Below, one piece after another: positions 8,843 to 18,007 of a DNA stretch of 64,000 nucleotides. The stretch covers positions 117,440-181,439 of the forward strand of contig NZ_JAEQNE010000010.1 of assembly GCF_016722785.1 (NCBI RefSeq). Reading direction: 5' to 3'. The position numbers were made by a program, and so were the translations under genes. Numbering within the stretch: the stretch's first letter is position 1; the number at the start of each line of letters is the position of its first letter. This stretch comes from Ramlibacter monticola (GTDB lineage Bacteria; Pseudomonadota; Gammaproteobacteria; Burkholderiales; Burkholderiaceae_C). The notes beneath the pieces were generated by a model. That model worked only from the letters and a program-made list of their open reading frames with translations, had not been told where the DNA came from and ran no database searches.

Positions 8843-10114
8843 TCAGTGCGCCAACGCCGCCGCGACCGCCAGCCCCGAGCGCACTGCCCCTTCCAGCGTC
8901 GCGGGGTAGGGGCCTTCCACGTAGTCGCCGCAGGCCCACAGGCCGGGGGCGATCGCCGGCGGGGGCCGTTGCAGGCCTGGCGTGCAGGCGAAGGTCGCGC
9001 GTTTCTCCACCACCGTTTTCAGGGCCTGCACCGGCCAGCCGAGCGCCGCCGATTGCGCCAGCACCGCGGCTTCGAGGGACTCCTTGTCGGTGGGGCTCGC
9101 GCTGACGACGAAGGCCAGCAGGCCGGCCGGTCCTCCGAGCTGGGCGCGGTCGAACACGAACTGCGCGGGGGCGCCGGGGCCGCTGCGCAAGGCCAGCAGG
9201 GGCAGCGGCAGGCGCGGGCCGCCCGTGACGTACACCGTGGCGATCGCCTCGTAGCCGAGGGCCTGCGTGGCGGCGAGCCAGCCCGGCGCCTGCACGCCGC
9301 TGCCGGCGACGAGGCGCGCCGCCTCGGTCGGCGGACAGGCCAGCACCACGGCGTCGAAGCATTCGCCGTCGACTTCCCACTCGCGCTCGCGCTGGCGCAC
9401 GCTGCCGGCGCGCGCGCCGATGCGCACCTCGGCCCCCTGCGCCTGCAGCCAGGCCTGCGCGCGATCGGGCAGGACGCGACCCAGGTCCTGCCGCGGGATC
9501 AGCAGGTTGGAGCCGCCCCAGCCGCCATGCCCGCGGCCGAACAGCGCATCGCCCATGACGCGCAGGAACACCTCGGCGCTGGAGTGTTCGGGCAGCGTGT
9601 TGAGCGCCGACACGCACAGCGGCTCGATCAGGTCCTGCCGCACCCGCGGCGTGAGGCCCGCGGTGAGTTGCGCCACCGTCACGGAAGGCGCGCACCGGAA
9701 GCGCGCGCGCTGCCAGGCGCGCGAGGCCCGCAGCAGCGAGAACTTGTCCGCCCAGGTCCAGCCGCGCGCGCGCAGGATGCCCGCCGCCGCGTCCCAGGGC
9801 GCGGGCCAGTCCGGCAGGGCGAGGCCGTCGCCGTCGGGATGGCGCAGCACCAGGGGCAGGCGCAGCAGCACCTCCTGCGGAACGACGCCGACCTGCTCCA
9901 TGAGGCCCAGCGTCGCCACGTAGGCACCGACCAGGATGTGCTGGCCGTTGTCCAGGAGGGCCGTGCCGCCATCGGGCAGCGTCACTTGCAGCGCGCGCGC
10001 CCGGCCGCCGAGCGTGCGAGCTGCCTCGAACACCGTCACGGCGTGGCCTTGCCGCGTGGCCGCGACGGCCGCGGCGAGTCCCGCCCAGCCGGCGCCGAGG
10101 ACCGCGAGCCGCAC
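8843..10114 (-). CDS. hpnE: Hydroxysqualene dehydroxylase HpnE
   Basis: A 423-residue FAD-dependent amine-oxidase-fold enzyme that reduces hydroxysqualene to squalene. The N-terminus has the dinucleotide-binding motif LGAGWAGLAAA, followed by the FAD signature region EAARTLGGRA near residue 32. The C-terminal PGLWACGDYVEGPYPATLEGA is the usual FAD-binding end. The GTG start at 10114 overlaps the hpnD stop (TAGTG). The frame is open much further upstream but only inside hpnD, so the shorter form is chosen. It is the last gene of the hpnC-hpnD-hpnE operon; no squalene-hopene cyclase is in the window. Confidence 0.93.
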   Translation of the reverse strand: MRLAVLGAGWAGLAAAVAATRQGHAVTVFEAARTLGGRARALQVTLPDGGTALLDNGQHILVGAYVATLGLMEQVGVVPQEVLLRLPLVLRHPDGDGLALPDWPAPWDAAAGILRARGWTWADKFSLLRASRAWQRARFRCAPSVTVAQLTAGLTPRVRQDLIEPLCVSALNTLPEHSSAEVFLRVMGDALFGRGHGGWGGSNLLIPRQDLGRVLPDRAQAWLQAQGAEVRIGARAGSVRQREREWEVDGECFDAVVLACPPTEAARLVAGSGVQAPGWLAATQALGYEAIATVYVTGGPRLPLPLLALRSGPGAPAQFVFDRAQLGGPAGLLAFVVSASPTDKESLEAAVLAQSAALGWPVQALKTVVEKRATFACTPGLQRPPPAIAPGLWACGDYVEGPYPATLEGAVRSGLAVAAALAH

Positions 10115-10953
10115 TACAGCCGTCCCAGGGCCTGCACCTTCCACGCCAGCCACAGCTTGCGCAGGGGGGTGAGGCTGATGCGCTGGTTCAGCACGCGGAA
10201 GTCCTCGTGCTCGATCTCGCGCAGGAGCGTGCGGTAGATGCTGGCCATCATCAGCCCGGGCTTCTGCGCGCGCCGGTCCTGCGCCGGCAGCAGCGCCAGG
10301 GCCTCCTCGTACAGGGCGTGGGCGCGCTGCGCCTGGAAGCGCATCAGGGCGACGAAGCGGTCCGAGTGCTTGCGCTGCAGGATCTCGTGCGCCTTCACGT
10401 CGAACTGCTGCAGTTCGTTGACCGGCAGGTAGATGCGCCCGCGCAGGGCGTCCTCGCCCACGTCGCGGATGATGTTCGTGAGCTGGAAGGCCAGGCCGAG
10501 CTTGTGCGCGTACTCCGTGGTCTCGGGGCGCGACTGGCCGAAGATGCGGGCGGCCACCTCGCCCACCACGCCGGCCACCAGGTGGCAGTAGCGCTGCAGG
10601 TTGGGGAAGTCGAGGTAGCGGGTCTGCTCCAGGTCCATCTCGCAGCCGCGGATCACGGCCTGCAGCTGCGACTGCTCCAGCCCGAAATCGGGCACGCAGG
10701 GCATCAGCGCCTGCATCACCGGGTGCGATGGGTCGCCGGCGAAGGACTTGGCGACCTCGGCGTGCCACCAGGCGAGCTTGGTGCGGGCGACGCCCGGGTC
10801 GCTCACTTCGTCGACGACGTCGTCGACCTCGCGGCAGAAGGCATAGAAGGCCGTGATCGCCGCGCGGCGCGGCGGCGGCAGGAAGAGGAAGGCGTAATAG
10901 AAGCTGCTGCCCGAGGCGGCAGCCTTCTGCTGGACGTACTGTTCCGGCGTCAT
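10114..10953 (-). CDS. hpnD: Presqualene diphosphate synthase HpnD
   Basis: A 279-residue all-alpha prenyltransferase, the normal length for HpnD, that joins two farnesyl diphosphates. The first Asp-rich motif CREVDDVVDE is near residue 41. The second, NIIRDVGEDALRGRIYLP, is near residue 160. The ATG at 10953 is chosen because MTPEQYVQQKA begins the conserved domain; the upstream open frame lies within hpnC. The gap to hpnC is 26 nt, and it is joined to hpnE by a 1-nt overlap. Confidence 0.94.
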   Translation of the reverse strand: MTPEQYVQQKAAASGSSFYYAFLFLPPPRRAAITAFYAFCREVDDVVDEVSDPGVARTKLAWWHAEVAKSFAGDPSHPVMQALMPCVPDFGLEQSQLQAVIRGCEMDLEQTRYLDFPNLQRYCHLVAGVVGEVAARIFGQSRPETTEYAHKLGLAFQLTNIIRDVGEDALRGRIYLPVNELQQFDVKAHEILQRKHSDRFVALMRFQAQRAHALYEEALALLPAQDRRAQKPGLMMASIYRTLLREIEHEDFRVLNQRISLTPLRKLWLAWKVQALGRL

Positions 10954-10979
10954 GAGGCTGTGGGAGTGGGCCGTGATTC

Positions 10980-11846
10980 TCACATCCGCGCGGCCTGCCA
11001 CAGGATGGGGGGGCCGTCGAGCGGTCCAAGCCGCGGCCGCTGGCCCAGGCTGCGGAAGCCCGTGCGCTCGATGTGGCGCAGCACGCGCAGGCCGCCCTGG
11101 ACGACCAGGCGCAGCTCCCATCCGGCACGACCGGGGACGCGATGCACCAGCGGCGCGCCCGACAGCATCAGCTCGCGCGCCCAGGCGCACAGGCGCTCGA
11201 CCAGCGCGGGGCCCCGGGGGTGCGTGGGCCACTCCTGCGGCGCCGCCGGGTCGATGCCGAGGGCGCGGCAGTCCTCCCCCGGGAGGTAGTAGCGGCCGCG
11301 CGGCAGGTCCACGCTGAGGTCCTGCCAGAAGTTGATCAACTGCAGCGCGCTGCAGATCGCGTCGCTCTGCGCAAGCGCCGCCGGTTCCCCCACGCCATAG
11401 AGGTGCAGCAGCAGCCGGCCCACCGGGTCGGCCGAGCGGCTGCAGTAGGCGAGCAGCTCCGCGCGGTCGGCATAGCCCGCGCCGGCGGCGGTCTTGCGCA
11501 CGTCCTGCTCGAAGGCGTCGAGCAGCCGGGCCAGCAGCTCGCGCGGGAGGCCGAAGTCCACGATGGCGCGCCGCAGGGCGGGGAAGACGGCCGGCCAGCG
11601 GTCCGACAGCGGCCCGCCGGCGTAGCAGGCCTGGAGGTCGTTGCGGTAGGCCTGCAGGTCGGCCAGCCGGCGTTCGGCCGGAGCCTCCCCCTCGTCGGCG
11701 AGGTCGTCCGCCGTGCGGGCGAACCAGTAGATGGCGGCCACCGGCCGGCGCAGCCGCGGCGGGCAGAGCCAGGAGGCGACGGGGAAGTTTTCGTAGTGCT
11801 CGACCGGGCGCAGCCGATCGTCGGGGACGGAGCTCACGCGGCGCAT
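10980..11846 (-). CDS. hpnC: Squalene-synthase-like hydroxysqualene synthase HpnC
   Basis: A 288-residue paralog of HpnD that converts presqualene diphosphate to hydroxysqualene. The Asp-rich motif is ARTADDLADE near residue 45. The second motif region, INFWQDLSVDLPRGRYYLP, lies near residue 162. The opening HYENFPVASWLCPP is typical of HpnC. It is the first gene of the operon and is divergent from the RND adaptor gene across a ~90-nt region. HpnC, HpnD and HpnE together make squalene, probably for hopanoids or a related membrane lipid. Confidence 0.94.
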   Translation of the reverse strand: MRRVSSVPDDRLRPVEHYENFPVASWLCPPRLRRPVAAIYWFARTADDLADEGEAPAERRLADLQAYRNDLQACYAGGPLSDRWPAVFPALRRAIVDFGLPRELLARLLDAFEQDVRKTAAGAGYADRAELLAYCSRSADPVGRLLLHLYGVGEPAALAQSDAICSALQLINFWQDLSVDLPRGRYYLPGEDCRALGIDPAAPQEWPTHPRGPALVERLCAWARELMLSGAPLVHRVPGRAGWELRLVVQGGLRVLRHIERTGFRSLGQRPRLGPLDGPPILWQAARM

Positions 11847-11852
11847 TGTCGC

Positions 11853-11895
11853 TTGACGCGGCTGAGGCTTTTTTCTAGATTACTAACCGGTCAGT
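11853..11895 (+). promoter_or_regulatory. Sigma70-type promoter with TetR-type dyad for RND pump operon
   Basis: TTGACG (11853-11858), a 17-nt spacer and TAGATT (11876-11881) form a plausible -35/-10 pair facing the efflux operon. Directly after the -10 is the dyad ACTAACCGGTCAGT (11882-11895), with a central ACCGGT palindrome and flanking ACT/AGT. This wording resembles TetR/AcrR-family operators. No tetR gene is in the window. Confidence 0.5.
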
Positions 11896-11938
11896 CATTA
11901 ACACGGTGTTTTCCGCGACTTTTCTCACGGACTCTCCC

Positions 11939-13111
11939 ATGCATCCCATCCAGATTCCTCGCCAGGCACCGCTCTGGAGCGCCATCCTGCTGGCGATCGC
12001 CGTCCTGGCCGGCTGCGCCCGGACCGAGGCGCAGCCCGAACCCGTGCGCGCGGTGAAGGTGTTCACCGTGGCCGCCGCCGGCCTGACCCTGCAGCAGGAA
12101 TTCGCGGGCGAGGTGCGGCCGCGCACCGAGTCGCGGCTCGGCTTCCGCGTGGGCGGCAAGATCATCCAGCGGCAGGCCGAGGTCGGCCAGCAGGTGAAGG
12201 CGGGCGCCGTGCTCGCGCAGCTCGATCCGCAGGACTACCGGCTGGCCACGGAGGCGGCACGCGCGCAGGTCGCGGCCGCCCGTACCAACCGCGACTTGGC
12301 CGCGGCCGACTTCAAGCGCTACGTCGCCCTGCGCGACGAGAACTTCATCAGCGGCGCCGAGCTGGAGCGGCGCGAAAGCACGCTGAAGGCGGCGCAGGCC
12401 CAGCTCGATCAGGCCCAGGCGCAGCTGGCCGCCCAGGGCAACCAGGCCCGCTACACCAACCTCGTCGCCGACGTCTCGGGCGTGATCACCGCGGTGGAGG
12501 CGGAACCGGGCCAGGTGGTCGTCGCCGGCACGCCAGTCGTGCGCATCGCGGTCGACGGACCGCGCGACGTGCAGTTCGCCGTGCCGGAGGACAAGCTGGG
12601 CGTCGTGCGCCCCGGCACCGAGGTGGCGGTGAAGGTGTGGGCCGGCAGCGAGACCCTGGCCGGGCGCGTCCGCGAAGTGGCGGCCAGCGCCGACCCGGTG
12701 ACGCGCACCTACTCCGTCAAGGTGTCGCTGGCGGGCAGCAGCCAGCCGCCGCTGGGCGCCACGGCCGCCGTGCTGCCGCAGGCCACCGGGCCGGCCGGCG
12801 CGACGGCGATCCGCATCCCCACCAGCGCGCTGCGCCAGGTGGGGCAGGGCAGCGCCGTCTGGGTGCTGGACCGGCAGACCATGACCGTGCAGGTCCAGCC
12901 GGTGGAGGTCGCCAGCGCCGACGGCAACGAGGCGGTGATCGCAGCCGGCCTCGCGCCCGGCATGCAGGTCGTCTCTGCCGGCGTGCACGTGCTGGCGCCG
13001 GGCCAGAAGGTCACGGTGTGGCAGGACAAGACTTCCGCCGCGCCGCCAATGGCGATCCCGGGCCCGGCCCTGCCGCCGCCGGCCCCCACGCTGACCACCG
13101 CCACCCGCTGA
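11939..13111 (+). CDS. RND efflux transporter periplasmic adaptor subunit, lipoprotein
   Basis: A membrane-fusion protein of 390 residues from the ATG at 11939. A GTG at 11906 would add 11 residues, but the ATG places the signal peptide correctly. The signal ends with lipobox LAGC near residues 19-22. It is followed by a barrel-sandwich (lipoyl-like) region with AEVGQQVKAGAVLAQLDPQDY, an alpha-hairpin rich in Ala/Gln (residues ~95-165), and beta-barrel segments. The adaptor bridges the inner-membrane pump to an outer-membrane channel not present here. The pump gene follows 7 nt downstream. Confidence 0.9.
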   Translation: MHPIQIPRQAPLWSAILLAIAVLAGCARTEAQPEPVRAVKVFTVAAAGLTLQQEFAGEVRPRTESRLGFRVGGKIIQRQAEVGQQVKAGAVLAQLDPQDYRLATEAARAQVAAARTNRDLAAADFKRYVALRDENFISGAELERRESTLKAAQAQLDQAQAQLAAQGNQARYTNLVADVSGVITAVEAEPGQVVVAGTPVVRIAVDGPRDVQFAVPEDKLGVVRPGTEVAVKVWAGSETLAGRVREVAASADPVTRTYSVKVSLAGSSQPPLGATAAVLPQATGPAGATAIRIPTSALRQVGQGSAVWVLDRQTMTVQVQPVEVASADGNEAVIAAGLAPGMQVVSAGVHVLAPGQKVTVWQDKTSAAPPMAIPGPALPPPAPTLTTATR

Positions 13112-13118
13112 GGCCGCG

Positions 13119-16100
13119 ATGGGCGAGACACCGACCCGGGAGCGCTTCAACCTCTCGCGCTGGGCGCTGGAGCATCCGGCGCTGACGCGCTACCTGATGA
13201 TCGTGCTGATGGTGCTGGGCGTGGCGGCCTACTTCCAGCTCGGGCAGGACGAAGACCCGCCCTTCACCTTCCGCGCCATGGTGATGCGCGTGTTCTGGCC
13301 CGGCGCCACCGCGCAGCAGGTGGCCGAACAGGTCACCGACAAGCTCGAACGCACCCTGCAGGAGGTGCCGTACGCCGACATCATCCGCAGCTACTCCAAG
13401 CCCGGCGAGGCCCTGGTGATCCTGCAGATCAAGGACTCGTCGCCGCCCGCCGAAGTCCCGCAGGTCTGGTACACGGTGCGCAAGAAGATCGGCGACATGC
13501 GCGGCACGCTGCCCGCCGGCGTGGTCGGGCCCTTCTTCAACGACGAATTCGGCGACGTCTTCGGCGTGATCTACGCGCTGGAGGCCGACAGCGGCTACAG
13601 CTACGCGGAGCTGAAGACCTTCGCCGACGACGTGCGGCAGCAGCTGCTGCGCGTGCCGGACGTCTCCAAGGTCGAACTGTTCGGGGTGCAGGACGAGAAG
13701 ATCTACCTCGAGATCTCGCAGAAGCGACTGGCGCAGCTGGGACTGGACTTCAACCAGGTGCTGGCGCAGCTCGGGCAGCAGAACGCGGTGGAAGCGGCGG
13801 GCGCCGTGCAGACGCCGCAGGACGTGGTGCAGGTGCGGGTCGGCGGCCAGTTCGAGGCGGTGGAGCAGCTCGGCGCGATGCCGATCCGCGGCGCCTCGGG
13901 CAACCAGCTGAGGCTGGCCGACATCGCCGACGTGCGGCGCGGCTACGTCGATCCGCCCCAGGTGAAGGTGCGCCACGGCGGCAAGGAGGTGATCGCGCTG
14001 GGCGTGTCGATGGGCCGGGGCGGCGACATCATCCGGCTCGGGCAGTCGCTGAAGTCCGCGGTCGGCCGCATCGACGACCAGCTGCCCGCGGGGATCCGCC
14101 TGGTGCAGGTGCAGGACCAGCCGAAGGCCGTGTCCACCTCGGTCAACGAGTTCGTCCGCACCCTGGTCGAGGCCGTGGTGATCGTGCTGGGCGTGAGCTT
14201 CCTCGCACTGGGCATGCACCGCCGCCCCGGCGCCGCGCTGCCCCTGTGGAAGCGCTGGTACGTGGACATGCGCCCGGGCCTGGTGGTGGCGATCACGATC
14301 CCGCTGGTGCTGGCGGTGACCTTCCTCGCGATGCACTACTGGGGCATCGGCCTGCACAAGATCTCGCTCGGCTCGCTGATCATCGCCCTCGGCCTGCTGG
14401 TGGACGACGCGATCATCGCCGTGGAGATGATGGTGCGGAAGATGGAGGAGGGCTACGACAAGGTCCGCGCCGCCACCTTCGCCTACGAGGTCACGGCGAT
14501 GCCGATGCTCACGGGCACGCTGATCACCGCCGCCGGCTTCCTGCCGATCGGCATGGCCCGCTCCACGGTGGGCGAGTACACCTTCGCGATCTTCGCCGTG
14601 ACGGTGATCGCGCTGGTCCTGAGCTGGCTGGTGTCGGTCTTCTTCGTGCCCTACCTCGGCACCCTGCTGCTGAAGGCGAGGCCGGTCTCCTCCGAGCACC
14701 ACGAGCACTTCGACACGCCCTTCTACCGACGCTTCCGTGCCACGGTCGACTGGTGCGTGCAGCATCGGTGGATCACGATAGGCGCGACGCTGCTCACCTT
14801 CGCGCTGGGGGTGGCGGGCATGGGCAAGGTGCAGCAGCAGTTCTTCCCCGATTCGAGCCGGCCGGAGATCGTGGTGGAGCTGTGGTCGGCCGAAGGCAGC
14901 TCGTTCGCGGCCACCGAGGAAGTCACGAAGCGCTTCGAGCAGCGCCTGCTGTCTATGTCCGAGGTGGTGGACGTGACCACCTGGGTGGGCTCCGGCGTGC
15001 CGCGCTTCTACCTGCCGCTGGACCAGGTGTTTCCGCAAAGCAACGTGGCGCAGCTGATCGTGCGGCCGCGCGACCTGGCCACGCGCGAGTCGCTGCGGCT
15101 GCGGATGCCGGCGCTGCTGGCGCAGGAGTTCCCGGAAGTCCGCGGCCGCGTGAAGCTGCTGCCCAACGGCCCGCCGGTCGCCTATCCGGTGCAGTTCCGC
15201 ATCGTCGGGCCCGACCCGGCGGGCCTGCGCGAACGCGCCGACCAGGTCAAGGCGGTGCTGCGGGAGAGCCCGTACACCCGCGGCGTGAACGACAACTGGA
15301 ACGAGTCGGTCAAGACGATGCGGCTGGAGGTCGACCAGGCGAAGGCGCGCGCCCTGGGCGTGACCAGCCAGTCGATCGCCCAGGCGAGCCGGACCATCCT
15401 GAGCGGCACGCCGGTCGGCCAGTACCGCGAGGGCGACAAGCTGATCGACATCGTGCTGCGCCAGCCGCTGGACGAGCGCAACGCGATCAGCGACATCGCC
15501 AACGCCTACCTGCCCACCGCCTCGGGCAAGTCGATCCCGCTGACGCAGATCGCCCGACCGGTGTTCGCCTGGGAGCCGGGCGTCATGTGGCGCGAAGGCC
15601 GCAGCTACGCGATCACCGTGCAGTCCGACCTCGTCGAAGGCCTGCAGGGCGCCACCGTCACCAATGCGCTGCTGCCGAAGCTGCGCAAGCTGGAGGCCGG
15701 CTGGCCGCAGGGCTACCGCATCCAGGTGGCGGGCACCGTGGAGGAGAGCGGCAAGGGCTCGTCCTCCATCGCGGTGGGCGTGCCGGTGATGCTGTTCCTC
15801 ACCTTCACCCTGCTGATGATCCAGTTGCAGAGCTTCAGCCGCGCGCTGCTGGTGTTCCTGACCGGACCGCTCGGGATTGCCGGCGTGGCCGGCGCGCTCC
15901 TGCTGCTGGACCGGCCCTTCGGCTTCGTCGCCCTGCTGGGGGTGATCGCCCTGATGGGGATGATCCAGCGCAACTCGGTGATCCTGATCGACCAGATCGA
16001 GCAGGACCGCCGCCGGGGCGTGCCCGCCTGGGACGCCATCGTCGAAGCCGCCGTGCGCCGCCTGCGCCCGATCGTGCTGACGGCCGCGGCCGCCGTGCTG

Positions 16101-16298
16101 GCCATGATCCCGCTGTCGCGGTCGGTGTTCTGGGGGCCGATGGCCGTGGCCATCATGGGCGGACTGGTGGTGGCGACCGTGCTGACCCTGCTGGCGCTGC
16201 CGGCGATGTACGCGGCGTGGTTCCGGGTGCGGCGTGAAGATTCCGCCCCGACCGGCACTCCCGCGGAGACGCGAATCCAGGGCTTCCAGGCCGCCTGA
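13119..16298 (+). CDS. RND-family efflux pump permease (AcrB-like)
   Basis: A 1059-residue inner-membrane proton antiporter of normal HAE1-type length. The first transmembrane helix follows WALEHPALTRYLMIVLMVLG. Periplasmic porter loops come after it. The proton-relay aspartates are in ALGLLVDDAIIAVEMM near residue 425, followed by the second large periplasmic domain and a C-terminal helix bundle (GVIALMGMIQRNSVILIDQ near residue 945). It works with the adaptor encoded upstream. The outer-membrane partner gene is absent, so the pump probably shares a TolC-like channel. Specificity cannot be read from the sequence. Confidence 0.93.
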   Translation: MGETPTRERFNLSRWALEHPALTRYLMIVLMVLGVAAYFQLGQDEDPPFTFRAMVMRVFWPGATAQQVAEQVTDKLERTLQEVPYADIIRSYSKPGEALVILQIKDSSPPAEVPQVWYTVRKKIGDMRGTLPAGVVGPFFNDEFGDVFGVIYALEADSGYSYAELKTFADDVRQQLLRVPDVSKVELFGVQDEKIYLEISQKRLAQLGLDFNQVLAQLGQQNAVEAAGAVQTPQDVVQVRVGGQFEAVEQLGAMPIRGASGNQLRLADIADVRRGYVDPPQVKVRHGGKEVIALGVSMGRGGDIIRLGQSLKSAVGRIDDQLPAGIRLVQVQDQPKAVSTSVNEFVRTLVEAVVIVLGVSFLALGMHRRPGAALPLWKRWYVDMRPGLVVAITIPLVLAVTFLAMHYWGIGLHKISLGSLIIALGLLVDDAIIAVEMMVRKMEEGYDKVRAATFAYEVTAMPMLTGTLITAAGFLPIGMARSTVGEYTFAIFAVTVIALVLSWLVSVFFVPYLGTLLLKARPVSSEHHEHFDTPFYRRFRATVDWCVQHRWITIGATLLTFALGVAGMGKVQQQFFPDSSRPEIVVELWSAEGSSFAATEEVTKRFEQRLLSMSEVVDVTTWVGSGVPRFYLPLDQVFPQSNVAQLIVRPRDLATRESLRLRMPALLAQEFPEVRGRVKLLPNGPPVAYPVQFRIVGPDPAGLRERADQVKAVLRESPYTRGVNDNWNESVKTMRLEVDQAKARALGVTSQSIAQASRTILSGTPVGQYREGDKLIDIVLRQPLDERNAISDIANAYLPTASGKSIPLTQIARPVFAWEPGVMWREGRSYAITVQSDLVEGLQGATVTNALLPKLRKLEAGWPQGYRIQVAGTVEESGKGSSSIAVGVPVMLFLTFTLLMIQLQSFSRALLVFLTGPLGIAGVAGALLLLDRPFGFVALLGVIALMGMIQRNSVILIDQIEQDRRRGVPAWDAIVEAAVRRLRPIVLTAAAAVLAMIPLSRSVFWGPMAVAIMGGLVVATVLTLLALPAMYAAWFRVRREDSAPTGTPAETRIQGFQAA

Positions 16299-16319
16299 CG
16301 TGCGGCGCGCGTTATCTGG

Positions 16320-16339
16320 ATCCCCGCCTTCGCGGGGAT
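16320..16339. repeat. Short GC-rich hairpin (REP-like) after the RND pump
   Basis: ATCCCCGC-CTTC-GCGGGGAT forms an 8-bp stem with a 4-nt loop, 22 nt after the pump stop. There is no T-run. It may be a terminator-like or dispersed intergenic element. The rest of 16299-16426 shows only a TAAAAT box (16352-16357), a possible -10 for the tRNA. Confidence 0.55.
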
Positions 16340-16426
16340 GACGAGGTCAGCTAAAATCGCCGGTTGACCGGATTCGAGCGGGCGGTCGGGTGTCTCCTGG
16401 CCGTCCGCTTTCCCTTTCAGTGACCT

Positions 16427-16513
16427 GCGCGGGTGGCGAAATTGGTAGACGCACCAGGTTTAGGTCCTGACGCCAGCGATGGCGTGTCGGTTCGAGTCCG
16501 ACCCCGCGCACCA
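16427..16513 (+). tRNA. tRNA-Leu (anticodon TAG)
   Basis: An 87-nt class II tRNA. The acceptor stem GCGCGGG pairs with CCCGCGC before A-CCA, and the CCA is encoded. The anticodon loop TTTAGGT reads TAG. There is a long variable arm and a T arm GTCGG-TTCGAGT-CCGAC. The anticodon stem CCAGG/CCTGA has one C-A mismatch at its top. It lies just upstream of tig on the same strand. Confidence 0.95.
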
Positions 16514-16539
16514 CGCGATATTCCCAACCGAGACTGATC

Positions 16540-17868
16540 ATGGCCGTGACCGTAGAAACCCTGGAAAAGCTGGAACGCAAGATGACGCTGACGCTGCCCG
16601 TCAACGCGATCCAGTCCGAAGTGGACCAGCGCCTCAAGAAGCTGGCGCGCACCGTGAAGATGGACGGCTTCCGGCCCGGCAAGGTGCCGCTGTCCGTCGT
16701 GGCGCAGCGCTACGGCTACTCGGTGCACTACGAGGTGATGAACGACAAGGTCGGCGAAGCCTTCGCCGCCGCCGCCAACGAAGCCAAGCTGCGCGTGGCC
16801 GGCCAGCCGAAGATCACCGAGAAGGAAGGCGCGCCCGACGGCGAACTGGCCTTCGACGCCGTGTTCGAGGTCTACCCGGACGTCAAGATCGGCGACCTGG
16901 CCGAGGCCGAGATCGAGCGCATCAGCAGCGACGTGAGCGAGCCCGCCATCGACCGCACGCTGGACATCCTGCGCAAGCAGCGCCGCACCTTCGCCCAGCG
17001 CCCGCAGGACGCCGGCGCCGAAGTCGGCGACCGCATCGCCGTGGACTTCGAAGGCAAGATCGACGGCGAGCCCTTCGAGGGCGGCAAGGCCGAGGACTTC
17101 CAGTTCATGATCGGCGAAGGCCAGATGCTCAAGGAGTTCGACGAAGCCGTGCGCGGCATGAAGGCCGGCGAGAGCAAGACCTTCCCGCTCGCCTTCCCCG
17201 CCGACTACCACGGCAAGGACGTGGCCGGCAAGACGGCCGACTTCATGGTCACCGTGAAGAAGATCGAGTCCTCCAACCTGCCGGAGGTCAACGAAGCCTT
17301 CGCCAAGTCGCTGGGCATCGGCGAGGGCACCGTGGAGGCCCTGCGCGACGACATCCGCCGCAACCTCGAGCGCGAGGTCAAGTTCCGCCTGCTGGCCCGC
17401 AACAAGCAGGCCGCCATGGACGCGCTGGTCGCGAAGTCCGAGCTCGACCTGCCGAACTCGATCGTCAAGAACGAGATCGACCGCCTGATCGAGATGCAGC
17501 GCAACGAGCTGAAGCAGCGCGGCCTGAAGGACGCCGACAAGTTGCCGATCCCCGAGGACATCGTGCGCCCGCAGGCCGAGCGCCGCGTGCGCCTGGGCCT
17601 GGTGGTCGCCGAACTGGTGCGCGCCAACGGCCTGGAAGCCAAGCCGGACCAGATCAAGCAGCACATCGAGGACCTGGCGGCCAGCTACGAGCGCCCGGCC
17701 GACGTGGTGCGCTGGTACTACGGCGACAATCGCCGCCTGGCCGAGGTCGAGGCGATCGTGATCGAGAACAATGTCACCGACTTCGTCCTGGCGAAGGCCA
17801 AGGTCAACGAGAAGAAGATGGACTTCGACGAGCTGATGGGCCAGCAGACGCCGGCGCCGCAGGCCTGA
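16540..17868 (+). CDS. tig: Trigger factor
   Basis: A 442-residue ribosome-associated chaperone and peptidyl-prolyl isomerase. The N-terminal ribosome-binding domain contains the signature region FRPGKVPLSVVAQRYG near residue 45. The FKBP domain, with VGDRIAVDFEGKIDGEPFEGG near residue 162, runs from about 155 to 245. The helical C-terminal chaperone arms follow. It is the first gene of the conserved tig-clpP-clpX-lon block, all on the plus strand, which handles folding and degradation of new or damaged proteins. Confidence 0.96.
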   Translation: MAVTVETLEKLERKMTLTLPVNAIQSEVDQRLKKLARTVKMDGFRPGKVPLSVVAQRYGYSVHYEVMNDKVGEAFAAAANEAKLRVAGQPKITEKEGAPDGELAFDAVFEVYPDVKIGDLAEAEIERISSDVSEPAIDRTLDILRKQRRTFAQRPQDAGAEVGDRIAVDFEGKIDGEPFEGGKAEDFQFMIGEGQMLKEFDEAVRGMKAGESKTFPLAFPADYHGKDVAGKTADFMVTVKKIESSNLPEVNEAFAKSLGIGEGTVEALRDDIRRNLEREVKFRLLARNKQAAMDALVAKSELDLPNSIVKNEIDRLIEMQRNELKQRGLKDADKLPIPEDIVRPQAERRVRLGLVVAELVRANGLEAKPDQIKQHIEDLAASYERPADVVRWYYGDNRRLAEVEAIVIENNVTDFVLAKAKVNEKKMDFDELMGQQTPAPQA

Positions 17869-17886
17869 TCGGCGCGAAAAACCCTG

Positions 17887-17910
17887 CGTTCCCGCGCCCG
17901 CGCGGGAACG
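17887..17910. terminator. Stem-loop after tig
   Basis: A 10-bp perfect stem (17887-17896 with 17901-17910) and a 4-nt loop, 18 nt after the tig stop. No clear T-run follows, so it may be only a weak terminator or an mRNA-stabilising hairpin. Confidence 0.5.
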
Positions 17911-17933
17911 TCGCCTCGGGGGGCCTGGACGGT

Positions 17934-17961
17934 CTTGCAACAGGCCGTCCAGGCCCCAACT
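17934..17961 (+). promoter_or_regulatory. Candidate sigma32 heat-shock promoter for clpP, within a stem-loop
   Basis: CTTGCAA (17934-17940), 13 nt, then CCCCAACT (17954-17961) is close to the RpoH consensus CTTGAAA / CCCCATNT. It lies ~47 nt before the clpP ATG. The same DNA forms a 13-bp stem (17920-17932 with 17945-17957) around a 12-nt loop, so the region may both end tig transcripts and start clpP ones. Confidence 0.5.
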
Positions 17962-18007
17962 CCTTTCAGGCTAAAGTACAGCCAGCACAACGGAGCCAAA
18001 TTCCCCC

